From: Edolisoma coerulescens | Lineage: Eukaryota > Chordata > Aves > Passeriformes > Campephagidae | Direction: 5' to 3' | Assembly (NCBI GenBank): GCA_013397115.1 | Contig: VWZW01004119.1 | Coordinates: forward strand, 514,634-578,633 | DNA: 64,000 bases | Part shown: piece by piece, positions 36,495-48,705 of the stretch | How positions within the stretch are numbered: the stretch's first letter is position 1 | Layout of the letters: every line of letters begins with the position of its first letter | Notes under the pieces: model-generated | The model's database searches: none | What the model saw: the letters and a program-made list of their open reading frames with translations, nothing else | What the model was told of the DNA's origin: nothing | Made by a program: the position numbers and the translations under genes

Positions 36495-36530
36495 ACACAC
36501 ACTCAGGTCCAAACACACACTCAGATTCAA
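36495..36530. repeat. 18-bp tandem duplication
   Basis: ACACACACTCAGGTCCAA (36495-36512) is followed directly by ACACACACTCAGATTCAA (36513-36530), with 16 of 18 positions identical. It is probably slippage seeded by the short CA run. Confidence 0.9.
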
Positions 36531-37403
36531 ATTTCGTAGTCTTACATCTATACTGTGCATCAAGCCAGCGTGTGGTTGGAAGGCCATATCTAGAAACTTC
36601 CAGACACTCCTTTTCTGTCAGCAAAACATCCTCACAGCATTATCCATCAGTCAGATGCCTTTCTGCATTGCCATCCATGGGGGAGCACGTGCCAGGAAGC
36701 AAACAAAGGCAACAGGAGAGGCAAAAGTATTTAAGATTAGTGGGTAGAGAAACAGAATATGTGTCATACTCCAGCTTTGTGTCTGATTAATGGATATTTT
36801 ATGAAAAGAAATCAGAAGAAAAATTCTTGGAACAGTCAAGAACTCCTTGACGCTTCAATCAAGTCTTCAAAATGACCTGCTCCCCCTTTCAGTGACTGGT
36901 TTGCACTAATTTTTGCAAGCAAACCCAATAATAACCTGGCTCGAGCTGCAACGTGTGTTTAAAATTTACCAAAAGGTGGAAGATGGAATGCAAGCAAGAG
37001 AAAAACAGGAATATGAAGTTTGTACCTTGTACCTATGGCATCCAAGGTAACACCACCGCACCACTGATTTCACACTGGGCACGTTACATCAGGCTATTAA
37101 TCTACCTGAAATACCTGGGGCCAAGTGAAGCGTTCTGAAATAGGTAACTGAGACTCCCTTTTGGAAATTAAAGTCATCCACTGCAAAAAAGGAACAACAT
37201 ATTTTGTCACTGTAGCTTGTTGTCTTTGGGGCTAACTTTCCTCCCAGTGCTAAGATCTGGTGATAATCCTATAAACTACAGCTGGGAAAGGAAACCCACC
37301 TGACAGAGACTAGTGTTTTGGTGGGATTTCCCCCCCTCTTTTCCTTTAAACCAGCTGTCCAGGTTTGTAAAGTTTCGTTAAGTTTTAATTAAGTATCTTA
37401 AGA

Positions 37404-37419
37404 TTTTTTTTTTTTTTTT
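37404..37419. repeat. Poly-T tract (16 bp)
   Basis: A simple 16-T homopolymer in an AT-rich setting. No retrocopy is attached. Confidence 0.9.
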
Positions 37420-40400
37420 AAATCAGAAACAAGACTGCAGTAAACTACAGAAAATACTACACATGCACTTTACTAAACCAATGCCAAGTACACAGGCACA
37501 TCAATATATAAAAAAAATACCTTTACAAATGTGAAGCAGTTCCACACACACAAAAAAAGGGGGGAACCTATTTTAAGCAGGAGACCAAGTAAATCTCTTT
37601 TCTCCTACACAAACAGAGTGCAAATTTAATTGCCAAAGGTACACCCTTTTTTGTTATCAGACTATATATATATACATAAATTTGGCCAGCTGTGGCTTCT
37701 CATGCCTCAATTTCACCTTCTATAACATGAGAGAACTTGAATCTCATCTCCTTCCCTGAAAGCTATCATTTTCAAAGCACTCTAAACCTGAAGTTATTTT
37801 TGGAATAGTGTCTTCAGAACAGGCAGAAGAAACACCATGAAGAACAACATCACTTGCAGGCAGAAGTCAAATTCATGTTCGTTAGCAGAAATCTTTATAC
37901 TCTGTGTTTTCATAGCACAACAGAGTCTGAGCTATGGAGTGATGACAGCATTAAACTGGAAAGAAATTTTCTCCTTCCCCTTCAGCATATTTCTTTTGCA
38001 GGACACATGTTTAGCAGTCAAAGAAGAGAAATGAACGAGTGTTTGCAATGCTGTGAAAAATTTCAAGTCTGGGTTAAAATTTCTAAATGCAGTTTGAAAT
38101 AGGACAGGTTTAGAAGAGAGAAAGAAGACTTTGAGGTGGCCTTCAGGCAGTGTTGCCCTGCTCTCTTACTCCACCCATTTACTATTCATAGAAAAATCCA
38201 GTATTTTGGGTTATTATTTTTCCAGCAGCCTCAGATTGTATCCATTCCCCACAAAAGATTAGTAAAGGTGCACGTGAAGCCAAAAGCTGGTGAAAAACCT
38301 CCCTCACTGCACATCTTGTTTGCTAATACTCTACTAGCCCAGCTTCCGAGCCTGTCCCACACCCCTGCCCCACAGAGGAAGCCACCTGACAACACTTTCT
38401 GGGCACACAATAGAGCAGGCAAGGACACATTGCCCAGGTCAGCCAGGAACAGACACGGGGGTGATAATAAAACACAGCTCTACAGAGGCAATAATCACTT
38501 GACACCCCCACGGGCTGGTTAAATATTATCCCTGTTCTGCAGTTTGGGAAAACCGACGGACATTCTGCCGAGGCTACACGGAGCCACTCATCAGATGTGG
38601 GGCTTGATCTCCTTGGATCCAGGTCTCCATTTTTATATCCACAATTGATGCCAAAAAAAGGGAAACGGATGTTTTCAGATACCGAGATTTCTGGGGGTGA
38701 GAGGGGCAGTTTCTAATGTTTTTATGGCCTTCCCCAAAGCAGCTCTAGGGCTGCTCAAGAGTTTTGGCTCACAAAAGGAGATGGGGCACATGCTGAGGCC
38801 ACCTGTGGCTCCACATTCCCCTCTTTCATTCCTCATCCCTCTCCTCCCCTCCTTCCTGGGGGGAACTACTTACAAAGAGACACACCATGGGTATCTGAGA
38901 GGTCCCATAAATTTGAAATTTCTGTGTTTCAAGCTCCAGCAAGCTGTTTTTACCCATACTGGGCCAGGAGCAGCAGAATGGGGAGAGTATGCTGAGAAGT
39001 AGGGTCCTACTGCACCAGCTGGGGGTAACATTTTCTTACAACCAGCACAAGATGCCACAGCTGATGCCTGAGGATAAACATACACCCTTTCATATTTAAC
39101 CAGCATATTTTGCCTTTTCAGCACAATACTCAAATCTGTTTAATTTTCAAACTGCCAGCTGAGATCTTCCTGACATTTTCAGGGGAGAAGGACAAGAGGA
39201 CCAAGGCTGAGGTTGCCCACACAGAGCACTGCAGGTGACATCATTTTGGGCCCAAACAAAAATGCCACCACAAGGGATGGTAGAAAAGCTCACTCCAACA
39301 CCACTACACAGCAGCTTCCAAGACTCCAATATTTGTTTTACAATCACTAAGCAAGGTCCTCCAAAAATTTTATACCAACTTCAGGCAGTTGAAGTGCCCA
39401 CTCCAGTCCCAACACAAAGGTTTAAGTATTTAAATTTTCTGTGCTGATGTATGCTGGGCTGCTATGTCCTAAATACATCCTTTTCCTTGATTCCCAGCAG
39501 AACCTTTTTGTCCAAAACAGGCATACAAAACCAAAACCCACCATAAACCAGGTAAAGCTGAGTTTCATAGTGGTCTGAGACAACTTGTGGGCCACCTACT
39601 TAGTACCATCACTCTAATTAAGAATGTTCTAACAGCAGGGGAAGGTGGAAAACACTTTGAATGTTTTGCTGAACCTCCTGGACTTGTATGAATTTCCCAG
39701 CTTTAGTTCTTCAGAAGCCCATCTTCTAGATTAAGATCTTGCAGTGGTCAGTTAAACTGTATATGTTTTTCATTAGAATCCTAAAGATAAATATGAATTC
39801 ATAAGTGTGTGTACATACATATCTGCAGGATTTAATCATTCAGATCACAGTGGAAAGTGATTTTAACACAGCAGTGAATTTTGCCTTTCCAGTGTGCTAG
39901 AGAAAATAAAAAAAGTAGAGCTGTGTATGAACATAAATCAGAGTGACCTTTACCACTTCTTTAACTCCCAAGGAAAAGCTACTGCATTTTAGGGAAAGAA
40001 TAGTCTCCATTAAAGAAAGAGACAATCAGCCCATTAGGTCAATTTTAATTTTAAGACCAGAATATTAAATACTCCCTTTGATTATGAATTGTATTAACGT
40101 GATTAAAATAATCTAATAAAAAAAATCCTAATCCCAGACCTGCTGTCATATAAATATATAAGGTTCAAAATATTTCAGTGCAACTTAACATTGGTAATAA
40201 GGTCCATAATTTATTAAAATGATGATCTAACCACATTTAAATTAATTTTAAAACTCAAAAATATACACTCTTACCATCTTACTGCCTGATATAAAAGAAT
40301 GCCAGTAGAATCATGTTTTACAGCCTTTTGCTTCTCTACCGATTGTGTGACCATCTCTACAACATAAAAATATCTTAAAGGACAAACTCCATCAGATACT

Positions 40401-42156
40401 GGGAGAGATGAGCGACAAAAACTACAGGCAGAAGTCCTAACATTTTCCTGAAGAATCTTTGTTATTATTTATAAACACTTTTTTTTCTGTTGCTGAAACA
40501 CAACCAGGAGACATATGCAGATAGATAAAACACCAAATGTTTATTTTTTTTTAAATTTTTTTTTTATGTTTTAAAGTGATCTCTGCATTATGCAGGTTTT
40601 TTCCTTCAGATCAGTGTTACAGTCTTCTGAGGCAGGCTGCAATCCCCGTTTGACTCATCACATTATGTGCTCGTATTAAGTTTTGCATTAAATCCCAGTG
40701 CCATCTATAACTTGCTACTAATATCTTTACACCACTGAGGCTTTGATATTTGATGGAAAGCCCCTGAAACCTCACCAAGGGTCTCATCAAATCAGGCAAG
40801 CCTCACTTTGCTGTGTATTTACCAAGTGAAGCATATATTGAAGCCAACCCAGTTTGAGGAGTCCACGGTTAGTTAATCAGCTATGAAGAGTTTTCTCAAC
40901 CTATTGTTTTTAGCAATACAGCCAAAATTCTATGAAATGACATCCCTTGCTGCTCTGCTTGAATATCAATGCTTTACCTGAAGAGAATCAAAATGGTATC
41001 TCTCTCCCTCCCACTAATTCCTGACTTCTTGCTTAGTGCAGTGCATCTAAAGAAATGAAACTTATTGAATCAAGTTTAATGACATAATAAATTCTTCCCT
41101 TCAGACAATGTTGAGGCTTAATTCACTAGAGCACTTTAAGCCTTTGCCTTTAGCATCTGATGGGTCATTAGTCTGTAATCCAGCAGCTAGCCTGTTTGGA
41201 ATCTAAACTAAATCAGGAACCGTATCAGTAGTTTCTGAAATATGACTGGCAGGTCAAGTGGCCTCAAAAAGACTGCCTGGGGCAGTTAAGACTAGGATAG
41301 GGCATGACTAGAACAGAACCAGTGATGAATCTGGAAGCTTGTACTCAATAAAGACTTCATTCATTCTAACTCACTAAACAGCAGTTCTTCAAATGACTTG
41401 ACTTATATTTTTGATGTTTTTAACCAGTAGGTCATGCAATAAAATTGTCCTGTATGTGCCAATAGGCTTAACACACAGATCATTGACTTGCATGCTTGGG
41501 CATATTTTATTTACATTTTTCCCTCAAGTTTTTCCATTGTAGCTTGAAAAAGGCAATAGAATCACTGCCGTGTGGGAAAACATGTAATCTAAAGGACTTA
41601 GATCATACCATTTTGAAAAGCAGAAAGTTTGATGAAACATCCTTTTGTCCAAAAAGAAAAAAAACTCTGAAATGCCAATTCCTACACCTGGAAAGTCACA
41701 TTCTTGAGATGCTACAAATAATCTGTGCTCCCAGCTGAATGTTTCTCCCGCTACGTATTAAAAACACTCCATATGCAATAATTTTAGGGCTTTTCAATAC
41801 AAGCCAGAAAACCAACCCTGCTTTAGAATTTCAGCTGGAGCATTTCAGGCTTATTGGAGAGGAAAGTGTGCTGTGCTCACCTCCAGCACCCTCCACCACA
41901 GCATTCACTGAGAGCTCGTAAGACTTGATTCAAAGTCCGCTTCAGTCAATTGACCCCAGTGGTCTTTAGATCAGGCCCTTAATCTGTACATTGCACTCAG
42001 ATAATCAGTAACAGCTTAGTTAGAGGAAGCTTTTTTTTTTTGCACCCATCATTTCCCAGATTCAGCATTTCCAAACCCCTCGAAATCAGACTGGCACTTC
42101 TGGTGGATACAGTGCAGCACATGCTATAGTTGAGGTTTAAGTGGTGCTCACAGTTT

Positions 42157-42217
42157 AAAAAAAAAAAAAACAAAAACAAAAACAACAAAACAAAAACCAC
42201 AGTCGGGGAAAATAAAT
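42157..42217. repeat. A-rich simple sequence: A14, (CAAAA)n, (AAAT)n
   Basis: Fourteen A are followed by CAAAAACAAAAACAACAAAA-type repeats and then, after a short GC interruption, AATAAATAAATAAA. This is low-complexity DNA on the plus strand. The complementary frame translates into a phenylalanine/leucine-rich artefact. Confidence 0.9.
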
Positions 42218-45194
42218 AAATAAACATATGATCTTGACACTTTGACTCCCAGGAAATACCCTGAACTATGCTTCAGCTCTGATGCCATAGTGATTTCTCA
42301 GTGGAGACAAAGGCGCACTGGCACCAAGCAGGGAGTGAAAAGGAAGACTAATTCTGGTTTGGAAACAGAGCACAGGGCTGGGTTACAAACTACAGACCAA
42401 GTTGCCCCACTGTCCCTAGAATACCAAAATACCAGGATTCAAAAGGCAGACAGGATAATCTCAAGATCCCCACTCTCAGGAGTGGCAGGAGCCCACAATC
42501 ACCCCATTTAAGAGTCACCTTCTGCAGAGCGGCTGTGTGAAATTCAGCAGGGCAAATCCCAAAATATCCCCAATTAGAAAGATAACTCATTTCCAGATCC
42601 AGCCTGCTCAAAGTTGTCTACAGTTTAATTTAAATATGCATTAAACACACTGTGTAGCAGAGGCAAAATTACTTATTGCTTTAAGCATGCCCATGCTATT
42701 TTAAAATAGCCTGGCCGTCATGAGCATTTCTCCTATTATCTTTGGTGACATTTAATCAGTGCTTAAATGTTGGGAACACAGGGGAAAGAAATCAGGTTAT
42801 ATATTTGGGAAGGCGACTCTTAGAAATTAGGCTTCTTTCCAAAAGAAAACTTAGCCAGTTGCTCACTGCCTAAGCAAACAGAGTTAACACTTACATTTTC
42901 TCCCCGTAGGAGGAAAGTCAGAGGACACTCCAGCCAGGGTCAAATCCTTTTGAGGACACACTACCAAAGCTGAATTCAAATTCCCAGAAGACTCAGACCA
43001 ATAACTTCAGCCTCTGTACAGTAAGATTCTCTTTTTCCCTGTGTCTCACATGCTATGGAGGTAGAAGGTATTTACAGAAATGAGAAAATGTAATTTTTTT
43101 TTCATTTATTATTGAACTATTAGAGGCACTCTGTCATTTGGGATCTCCCTGCATCTCCAGCCTTTGTATGCCAAGGTACTTCAGTAACAGCAGTAAGTGA
43201 AACTAAAATGCCAACTTGAGATTTGCATTATAAATGGCATGTACAAAGAGCAATTTTTTTTAAACTTTGGTTGATCTAGCATATCAAAGATCTTTTTCTC
43301 TCTTTTTCTAAGCTACTTCAGTGACTGTATTGAAGTGAACTGAAAGGATTAGCTTGAAAGTGGCAAGAAATCTGGCATGCAAAGAAATAATTTTTTCCCC
43401 CACACTTATTTCAGTTGAACTCTTCATTGTATGGGGGCCCCTTTCCTCTTCTGAAATGCATTTGCTCTGTCTCTCTCAAGCCATCCCGTGCTGTGCCAAT
43501 ACCAAACAAGGTGAAAATACAAAGTGTGCAAGAGCAGCTCCTGACACTGGTTCCTTCAGCCCCTCTTCAACCTTCTGCACTGCTAAACGGAGCACCAGAG
43601 TGAAGATTGCCACATATTCACTCATAATTTCCTCTTTAGACAGAGCTGGAGGTAAATCCAGTGACACTGATGGCATCTGCCTCTCCCACACTTTATCCTG
43701 ATGCAGTTCCCTACAGCACAGACCTCCGTGTGACCGGGATACACATCCCAGAAACACGCACGGAGGATGTTCTCCGCTTCCCCAGGAAATCACACGCTGG
43801 TTTCACTACTTGCAGTGTGGTTAGCATAACCTTGCTCCAGTAATATCTATCTGGGAAAAATGAAGCAGCATGGAAAAGTCACCAGGGGAAGAAGAGCAGA
43901 AGGAATGACTCAGCTGTGAACCTGGATTCAGACAAAAATGACTAAGAGCTCCCAAAATCAAAGAAAAAAAAGAAAGTTTCACAACTGCTGATACCAATTC
44001 TCCACTCAGATGTGTTCCCATTTAGAAAACTTACAACAAGTTAGATTATTCTTTAGAAATATTGGTCACTCTGTGGCTGCCTACCTAGCTCGTCCATTTC
44101 CTTGGAATAATTAAGCAAACCAGCTGCATTAACTCTTTGAAACAAAAGCCCTTTGTGTTTACTGACAAGTTCAGTGACAGTCCTAGATAAGGCGCGGAGA
44201 CGAGCTCCCAGCCTGTGTTTGGTGGAAGGCTGAAGGTCTGAGGGGGAAGAAGGGGCTGGCAGGCAGAGGCAAGGGGAAAGGTTTGGGTTTCCCAAGCTGG
44301 GGCTGAGTCAGAGCTCAGGGCTCCGTTAGCGCTCCGTGTTTACGGAATAAATCGTTATTCCCATCACAGATGCATCGCATTCACTGCCCACTCCAGTTGG
44401 AGCTCATTCCTCTTACATCAGTGACTCCACAGCAAGATTAGACAGACATGCAGCAGGGAAAAAATCCAGCTCAGGACAGCGTAACCCCCACTTTCCCGAC
44501 AAACTTGTTTGTGCCAGGGCAGCCCAAAGGCCAGCAGGAGAAACGAAGTGTGTCCAGGCTGGCAGCCGGGGACAAACCTTGGGACACTCTGAGTACCCAA
44601 AATATGGGGAATGTTACTCCAGACACAACAAAATACAGCTTATAGGGACATGCCACTGGGATAGACTTTAATACGTGGCTTCTAGAAGTTGATTTATTGG
44701 CAACTAATTACAGAAAATACTGGGGGGTTTCTTCACATTGCACAGGCCACAATAGATGCTCCATCCCTCAGTGCCGATGACGCAGGCACCCTGTCAGGGC
44801 TGAATAGCTGCCTACTGACCCCTCCTCTTCATCAGGGGGGACTTGCTAATGTCCTGGGCTAAAACTGTGCCAGCACCAGCTGGCAGGCACGCTCGTGAAC
44901 TGACGAAACCCACCCCGAAGACAAGTGAGACCTCTGCAACCTGCAGAGGCAAGACCAGAATTTCTCCTTCCTCCCAAGATTAACTGCAGGAGAGTGCTCC
45001 AACAGCTATTCATCACCACCAGCACCTAAAGCCTTCCTCACTGCATATATCAGCATGTCGAGGGCTGTGACTAATGGAAAAGGCACCACCCTATAAAAAG
45101 GAATAAAAATGAAGGAACCATCAGTAACAAGCAGCAAGTCAGCTGTATCAAGCTAATTTTTTTTAACGTAAAGATTTGAAGTAAACTCACACTC

Positions 45195-45211
45195 AAAAAA
45201 AAAAAAAAAAA
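45195..45211. repeat. Poly-A tract (17 bp)
   Basis: A simple 17-A homopolymer between CACACTC and CCAAGCCAG. Confidence 0.9.
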
Positions 45212-46022
45212 CCAAGCCAGCCTTCTTACTAATCTCCTGATAAAGAAATGCAAAATATTAAATCAGTTTAGGTTTATTTCAAGCAGCCTTAAAGAGATAA
45301 ATAAAAATAAGCTTCCAAAACACCCAGGGAAGTGACACGAGCCTGTGATCCCACAGAGGCTACAAGGATGCTGAGCCACACGTAAAATACTGTTTGCATA
45401 TGTGAAGTTGGGCACACAACAGACTTCTGAGGAGACAATAATGTCAAATAAAAGAATAGCTGTATTAATAGCTATATTTACTTTTGCTGGTGCTTTGCTG
45501 TGAGACTACGTATAGGTAGAGGAATTAATTTTCTGGGTGCTGGCAAGGGAGAGCCCACCTTCTGTGGTGACCCACCCAACTGGGTCAGCCCGAGCCTGAT
45601 GGCAGAAATGAGCAATAAAAAGTTTAACACTGTCTGAAATAATCCCGGATTTCATTTAATCTCCCTCCTAGTACTAAAAATAACAGAAAGCAATAAAATC
45701 TCAGATGGTGCATATTGCAAGAGCCGGCATTTAATCTCAATGATGAGAAAAAGAAAAAACCACAGACCCCTTTCTCAGCTTCCCAACACTCCCAATTTTG
45801 ATTCTTTTCCTGCAGTGCTGGAATATGCACCTACTTCCTTGAATTAACAGATCTCCAAATAACACTCACAGGGACTATTTTCCTACACATAAAGTTGCTT
45901 TCTCTGTTCAGAAGAGTATAACTGGCTTTGGGAAGAAATATAAAAGAGTTGCTAAAGCCAGTAATTTCCTCAGCCACACATATGGCTTCTAAGTTTAATA
46001 GCAATTATGTCATTTTTATATA

Positions 46023-46054
46023 TGATTCACTTGATGTTGTTTTCATGTGAATCA
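46023..46054. repeat. Short hairpin
   Basis: TGATTCAC (46023-46030) pairs exactly with GTGAATCA (46047-46054). ATG/CAT extends the stem inside a 3-base bulge, leaving a 7-base loop. The total stem is about 11 bp, too short for a typical microRNA precursor. The flanks are AT-rich. Confidence 0.85.
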
Positions 46055-47886
46055 TTTGACATATATAACTCCGGCAGATTTCTTAAATAAGCATATCACC
46101 AGAGACTAAATTACTAATCAATTAACCAATTTCTCCTCCCCCTTCCCCCATCTTGGCATGCAATTAGGAGAGAAAACTAAACTTAGAAAGGCACTTGGAG
46201 AAAATTAGGTTTGATAAGCCAGGGGGGTTTTTATTCTGGGGGGAGGAAGGGGATGGCAGGGCAATAAACTGGGGTCTACAGCAAGCAAACACATGCAAAG
46301 ATTTTGCATTCACTGTCTCCCTGCTGGGACCTGAAGAGCATCTCTGCAGTACCCAAGGTTTCTCCAGCACCCCAAATATTGTGCAGCCACCCTGGGCACG
46401 GCTTATGAGGCTGCAGCCCCTCATCCCTTCCTTGCAGGAGCACAAGTGTGGCCACAAACACCTGCTGTTCAGCACTTGAGCAGGTGCAGCAGGAACACCA
46501 ACACCCCCAAATGCACGAGGTTTTAATTCTCACTTCTCTTCTTGCTGGGGATAACAGGGGAGGCCAGTGCTGCCGAGGGAACAGGGAAGGAAGCAGCCCG
46601 GTTGGAGAGGTGTTTACAGTTTTCTTGCCCGACCTCCCCGTGCTCTCACCACAACACACACCCTTCTATCCAGAAGAAATTTCATACCCTGCAACACCCC
46701 TTCCTCATTTTCAAACCGTTCACCGCCCTGGTGCTCAGCAACCTGTGCCTCGGCCACAGGCACAGAGCAGCCCTTCCTCCCCTGGCTCCAGGACATCCCC
46801 TTCCAGCCCCACACCACCTCAGCTCCCTGTGCTCTCAGGAACAATGAGCACAGAGGGTTTATTTTTCCAGCTTAACTGTTTTTAACATATTTCCATTAGC
46901 TCCCAGCTCAGCATATAAAGGCAAAATACCTGACTCTTTGCATTTATGGGCCTCGAGTGAACCAGCCACAGGCATTTTCCACACCCTTCTCATTACTCCA
47001 CTTGGGGACCAGGCATCTTTCAGAAAGAAATCCACTTCTCTTGCTACGAAAAAGACTTGAAAGCTGGCTGTAACATCTTCAGCTGTATTCACATGCAAAG
47101 GCTCTACACCTACAGCAAATTTCCACCAATGTTTTGTTTCCATCTTATGAACTCCACTAGACCTCGCTCACAAACATCAAGCAAAGGTAGCTGCTCTGAG
47201 CAGTTTCTGAGAGCTGATATCTGTGTGCTTTGGCTGGTATCAAAAGAACAATTAAGCACACACTTAATGTAATCACCCAAGTAAATGCACTAACTCCCTT
47301 AAGACAATCTTATTTACTTGTTTTATTTAAGAACATATTCAAGAGATTTGTTTGAAGAAACCAAAGCAAACAGTGAGACCAGTGCTCAACCACTAAATGT
47401 CCGCAAGACCAACCACTCCAAATCTTTTGCCAACACAAAAAAATGAAATTCAGGTTTCAGTATCCAGCTTTCAAACACAAAGAGTTCATAAGCCACCACA
47501 AGATAGAACCCCAGCTTTGTTTCCCCACCTCCCATAGCTGATTTTACCTTAAAAATGAGTGTGTTCTTTCTTCTTTCCTTCTCTGCTTCCTTCCTTTTGT
47601 CCTTGCTCCAAGAAAGTAGCCAGCCCAGATCCTCTGATATAGTCCCCTCCCTGCAGTCAGGCCCAAGTGAAGGCACCTGTGCCTTCTGGAGCAGCCAGAG
47701 CACACCTGGGAGGTGAATGAAAGCCTGTAAGCCAAGCCAAGCCATCTAAACTGGCAAGTGGCAAGTGTGAGGTTTACACGTGCACACCTACTGAGACAGT
47801 GATGATCCTCCTGCTAGGGTGAGCAGGCACCCCAATCACCTCTCTCTCTTATTCATGGTATTCACAGAGAGTTTTTGTCTCCAGGC

Positions 47887-48052
47887 TCCCCAGGGCAGTG
47901 GTCACAGCACCAAGGCTGACAGAGCTCAAGAAGTGTTTGGACAATGCTCTTGGGCACTTGGTGTGACTCCTGGAGATGGTGCTGTGCAGGGCCAGGAGCT
48001 GGACTTGGTGATCGTGGGTCCCTTTCAACCTAGCAGCTTCTGTGGTTCTGTG
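47887..48052 (+). mobile_element. CR1 LINE fragment (another subfamily), plus strand
   Basis: TCCCCAGGGCAGTGGTCACA, GCACCAAGGCTGACAGAGCT, CAAGAAGTGTTTGGACAATG, CTGTGCAGGGCCAGGAGCTG, GACTTGGTGATCGTGGGTCC and CTTTCAACCTAGCAGCTTCT follow the forward 3' end of the CR1 group. In this group the tail preserves '…GTTTGGACAACGCTCTCAG' and 'GACTCGATGATCCTTGTGGG' motifs. It ends in TGTGGTTCTGTG. About 165 bp is retained. The subfamily differs from the copy at 48555-48705. Confidence 0.88.
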
Positions 48053-48554
48053 GTACATACAATGTCCCCTGTTTTTTATGGCTGAAACACCCGAAGGATG
48101 GGATGAACTTCCCTGGTGAAAACATCCCAGAGACACCAGGGTAAGCCAGCTTGGAGGTGAGCTGTGTTCACACTGATGTGAGCAAGCCCACGAGGGTTTT
48201 TTTCTCACAGCAGTGGTCCAGCCTCCTTCTGTTCACTCATTATTTCAGGTGCCTATCCTAGCTGCTCATGCTCAGGTGTTGCAGATTATCACTGATAGGA
48301 GCTCTTCACTCCTAGAAGTTTTGTTCATTTTCATTCAAAACCTGTTTTTTCTCCCTTTTCCTTCTGCTGTACCGATCTGGTAATCTGGTTTTATAAAACA
48401 AATGATTCCCCAAAGACAAGTGTGCTGACAGGAATCAATACAGCTGGTTTGACTCCCCTGAGACATGGCTTGTTCAAGGTGAAAAGCCTGATGGGTTTTC
48501 TTTATCTGGCTGGTTAACAACTGTTATAAATAAGGAAGTTCTGAGCAGCAGGGT
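48053..48554. other. Spacer between two CR1 copies
   Basis: About 500 bp of unique sequence lies between two CR1 fragments in opposite orientation (tail to tail). No gene or RNA was recognised. Confidence 0.5.
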
Positions 48555-48705
48555 TCATAGAATCACAGAATGACTCCAAGGGACCTTAAAGACCATGGGC
48601 AAGGATATTTTCTACAGGTTGCTCAAAGCCCCATCCAGCCTGGCCATGGATACTTTGAGGGATGAAGCAGCCACAGCATCTCTGGCCACCATGTGCCTCA
48701 CTGTC
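48555..48705 (-). mobile_element. CR1 LINE fragment, 3' end, minus strand
   Basis: TCATAGAATCACAGAATGAC, TCCAAGGGACCTTAAAGACC, GGTTGCTCAAAGCCCCATCC, AGCCTGGCCATGGATACTTT and GAGGGATGAAGCAGCCACAG follow the reversed avian CR1 3' end. The usual CCATGGGCAGGGACACCTTC part is shortened by an internal deletion near 48593-48612. The match fades by about 48705. Confidence 0.92.

Larger units (their letters stand above)
30060..47886. other. 17.8 kb of non-coding DNA with no recognised CR1
   Basis: I see no CR1 3' signature, LTR, RNA gene or credible coding sequence across this whole interval. Features inside are a 22-bp duplication at 31090, an enhancer-like segment at 34760-35120, an 18-bp duplication at 36495, T/A runs at 37404, 42157 and 45195, a (TA)n run near 37663, a short hairpin at 46023-46054, and a GC-richer patch at 46200-46860. 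The last has several overlapping frames of 90-145 codons, with proline- and serine-rich translations and no domain. Confidence 0.5.

Noticed and set aside
39792..39803. 12-bp palindrome TATGAATTCATA
   Set aside because: About 15 perfect 12-bp palindromes are expected in 64 kb by chance, so it carries no weight.
46023..46054. Possible microRNA precursor
   Set aside because: The stem is about 11 bp with a bulge, and the extended flanks pair poorly. A microRNA hairpin normally needs 25 or more paired bases.
46448..46885. Proline/serine-rich plus-strand frame of 145 codons
   Set aside because: Proline and serine richness follows from the CCT/CCC/TCC base composition. Three other frames are open over the same DNA, and no known protein pattern is present.
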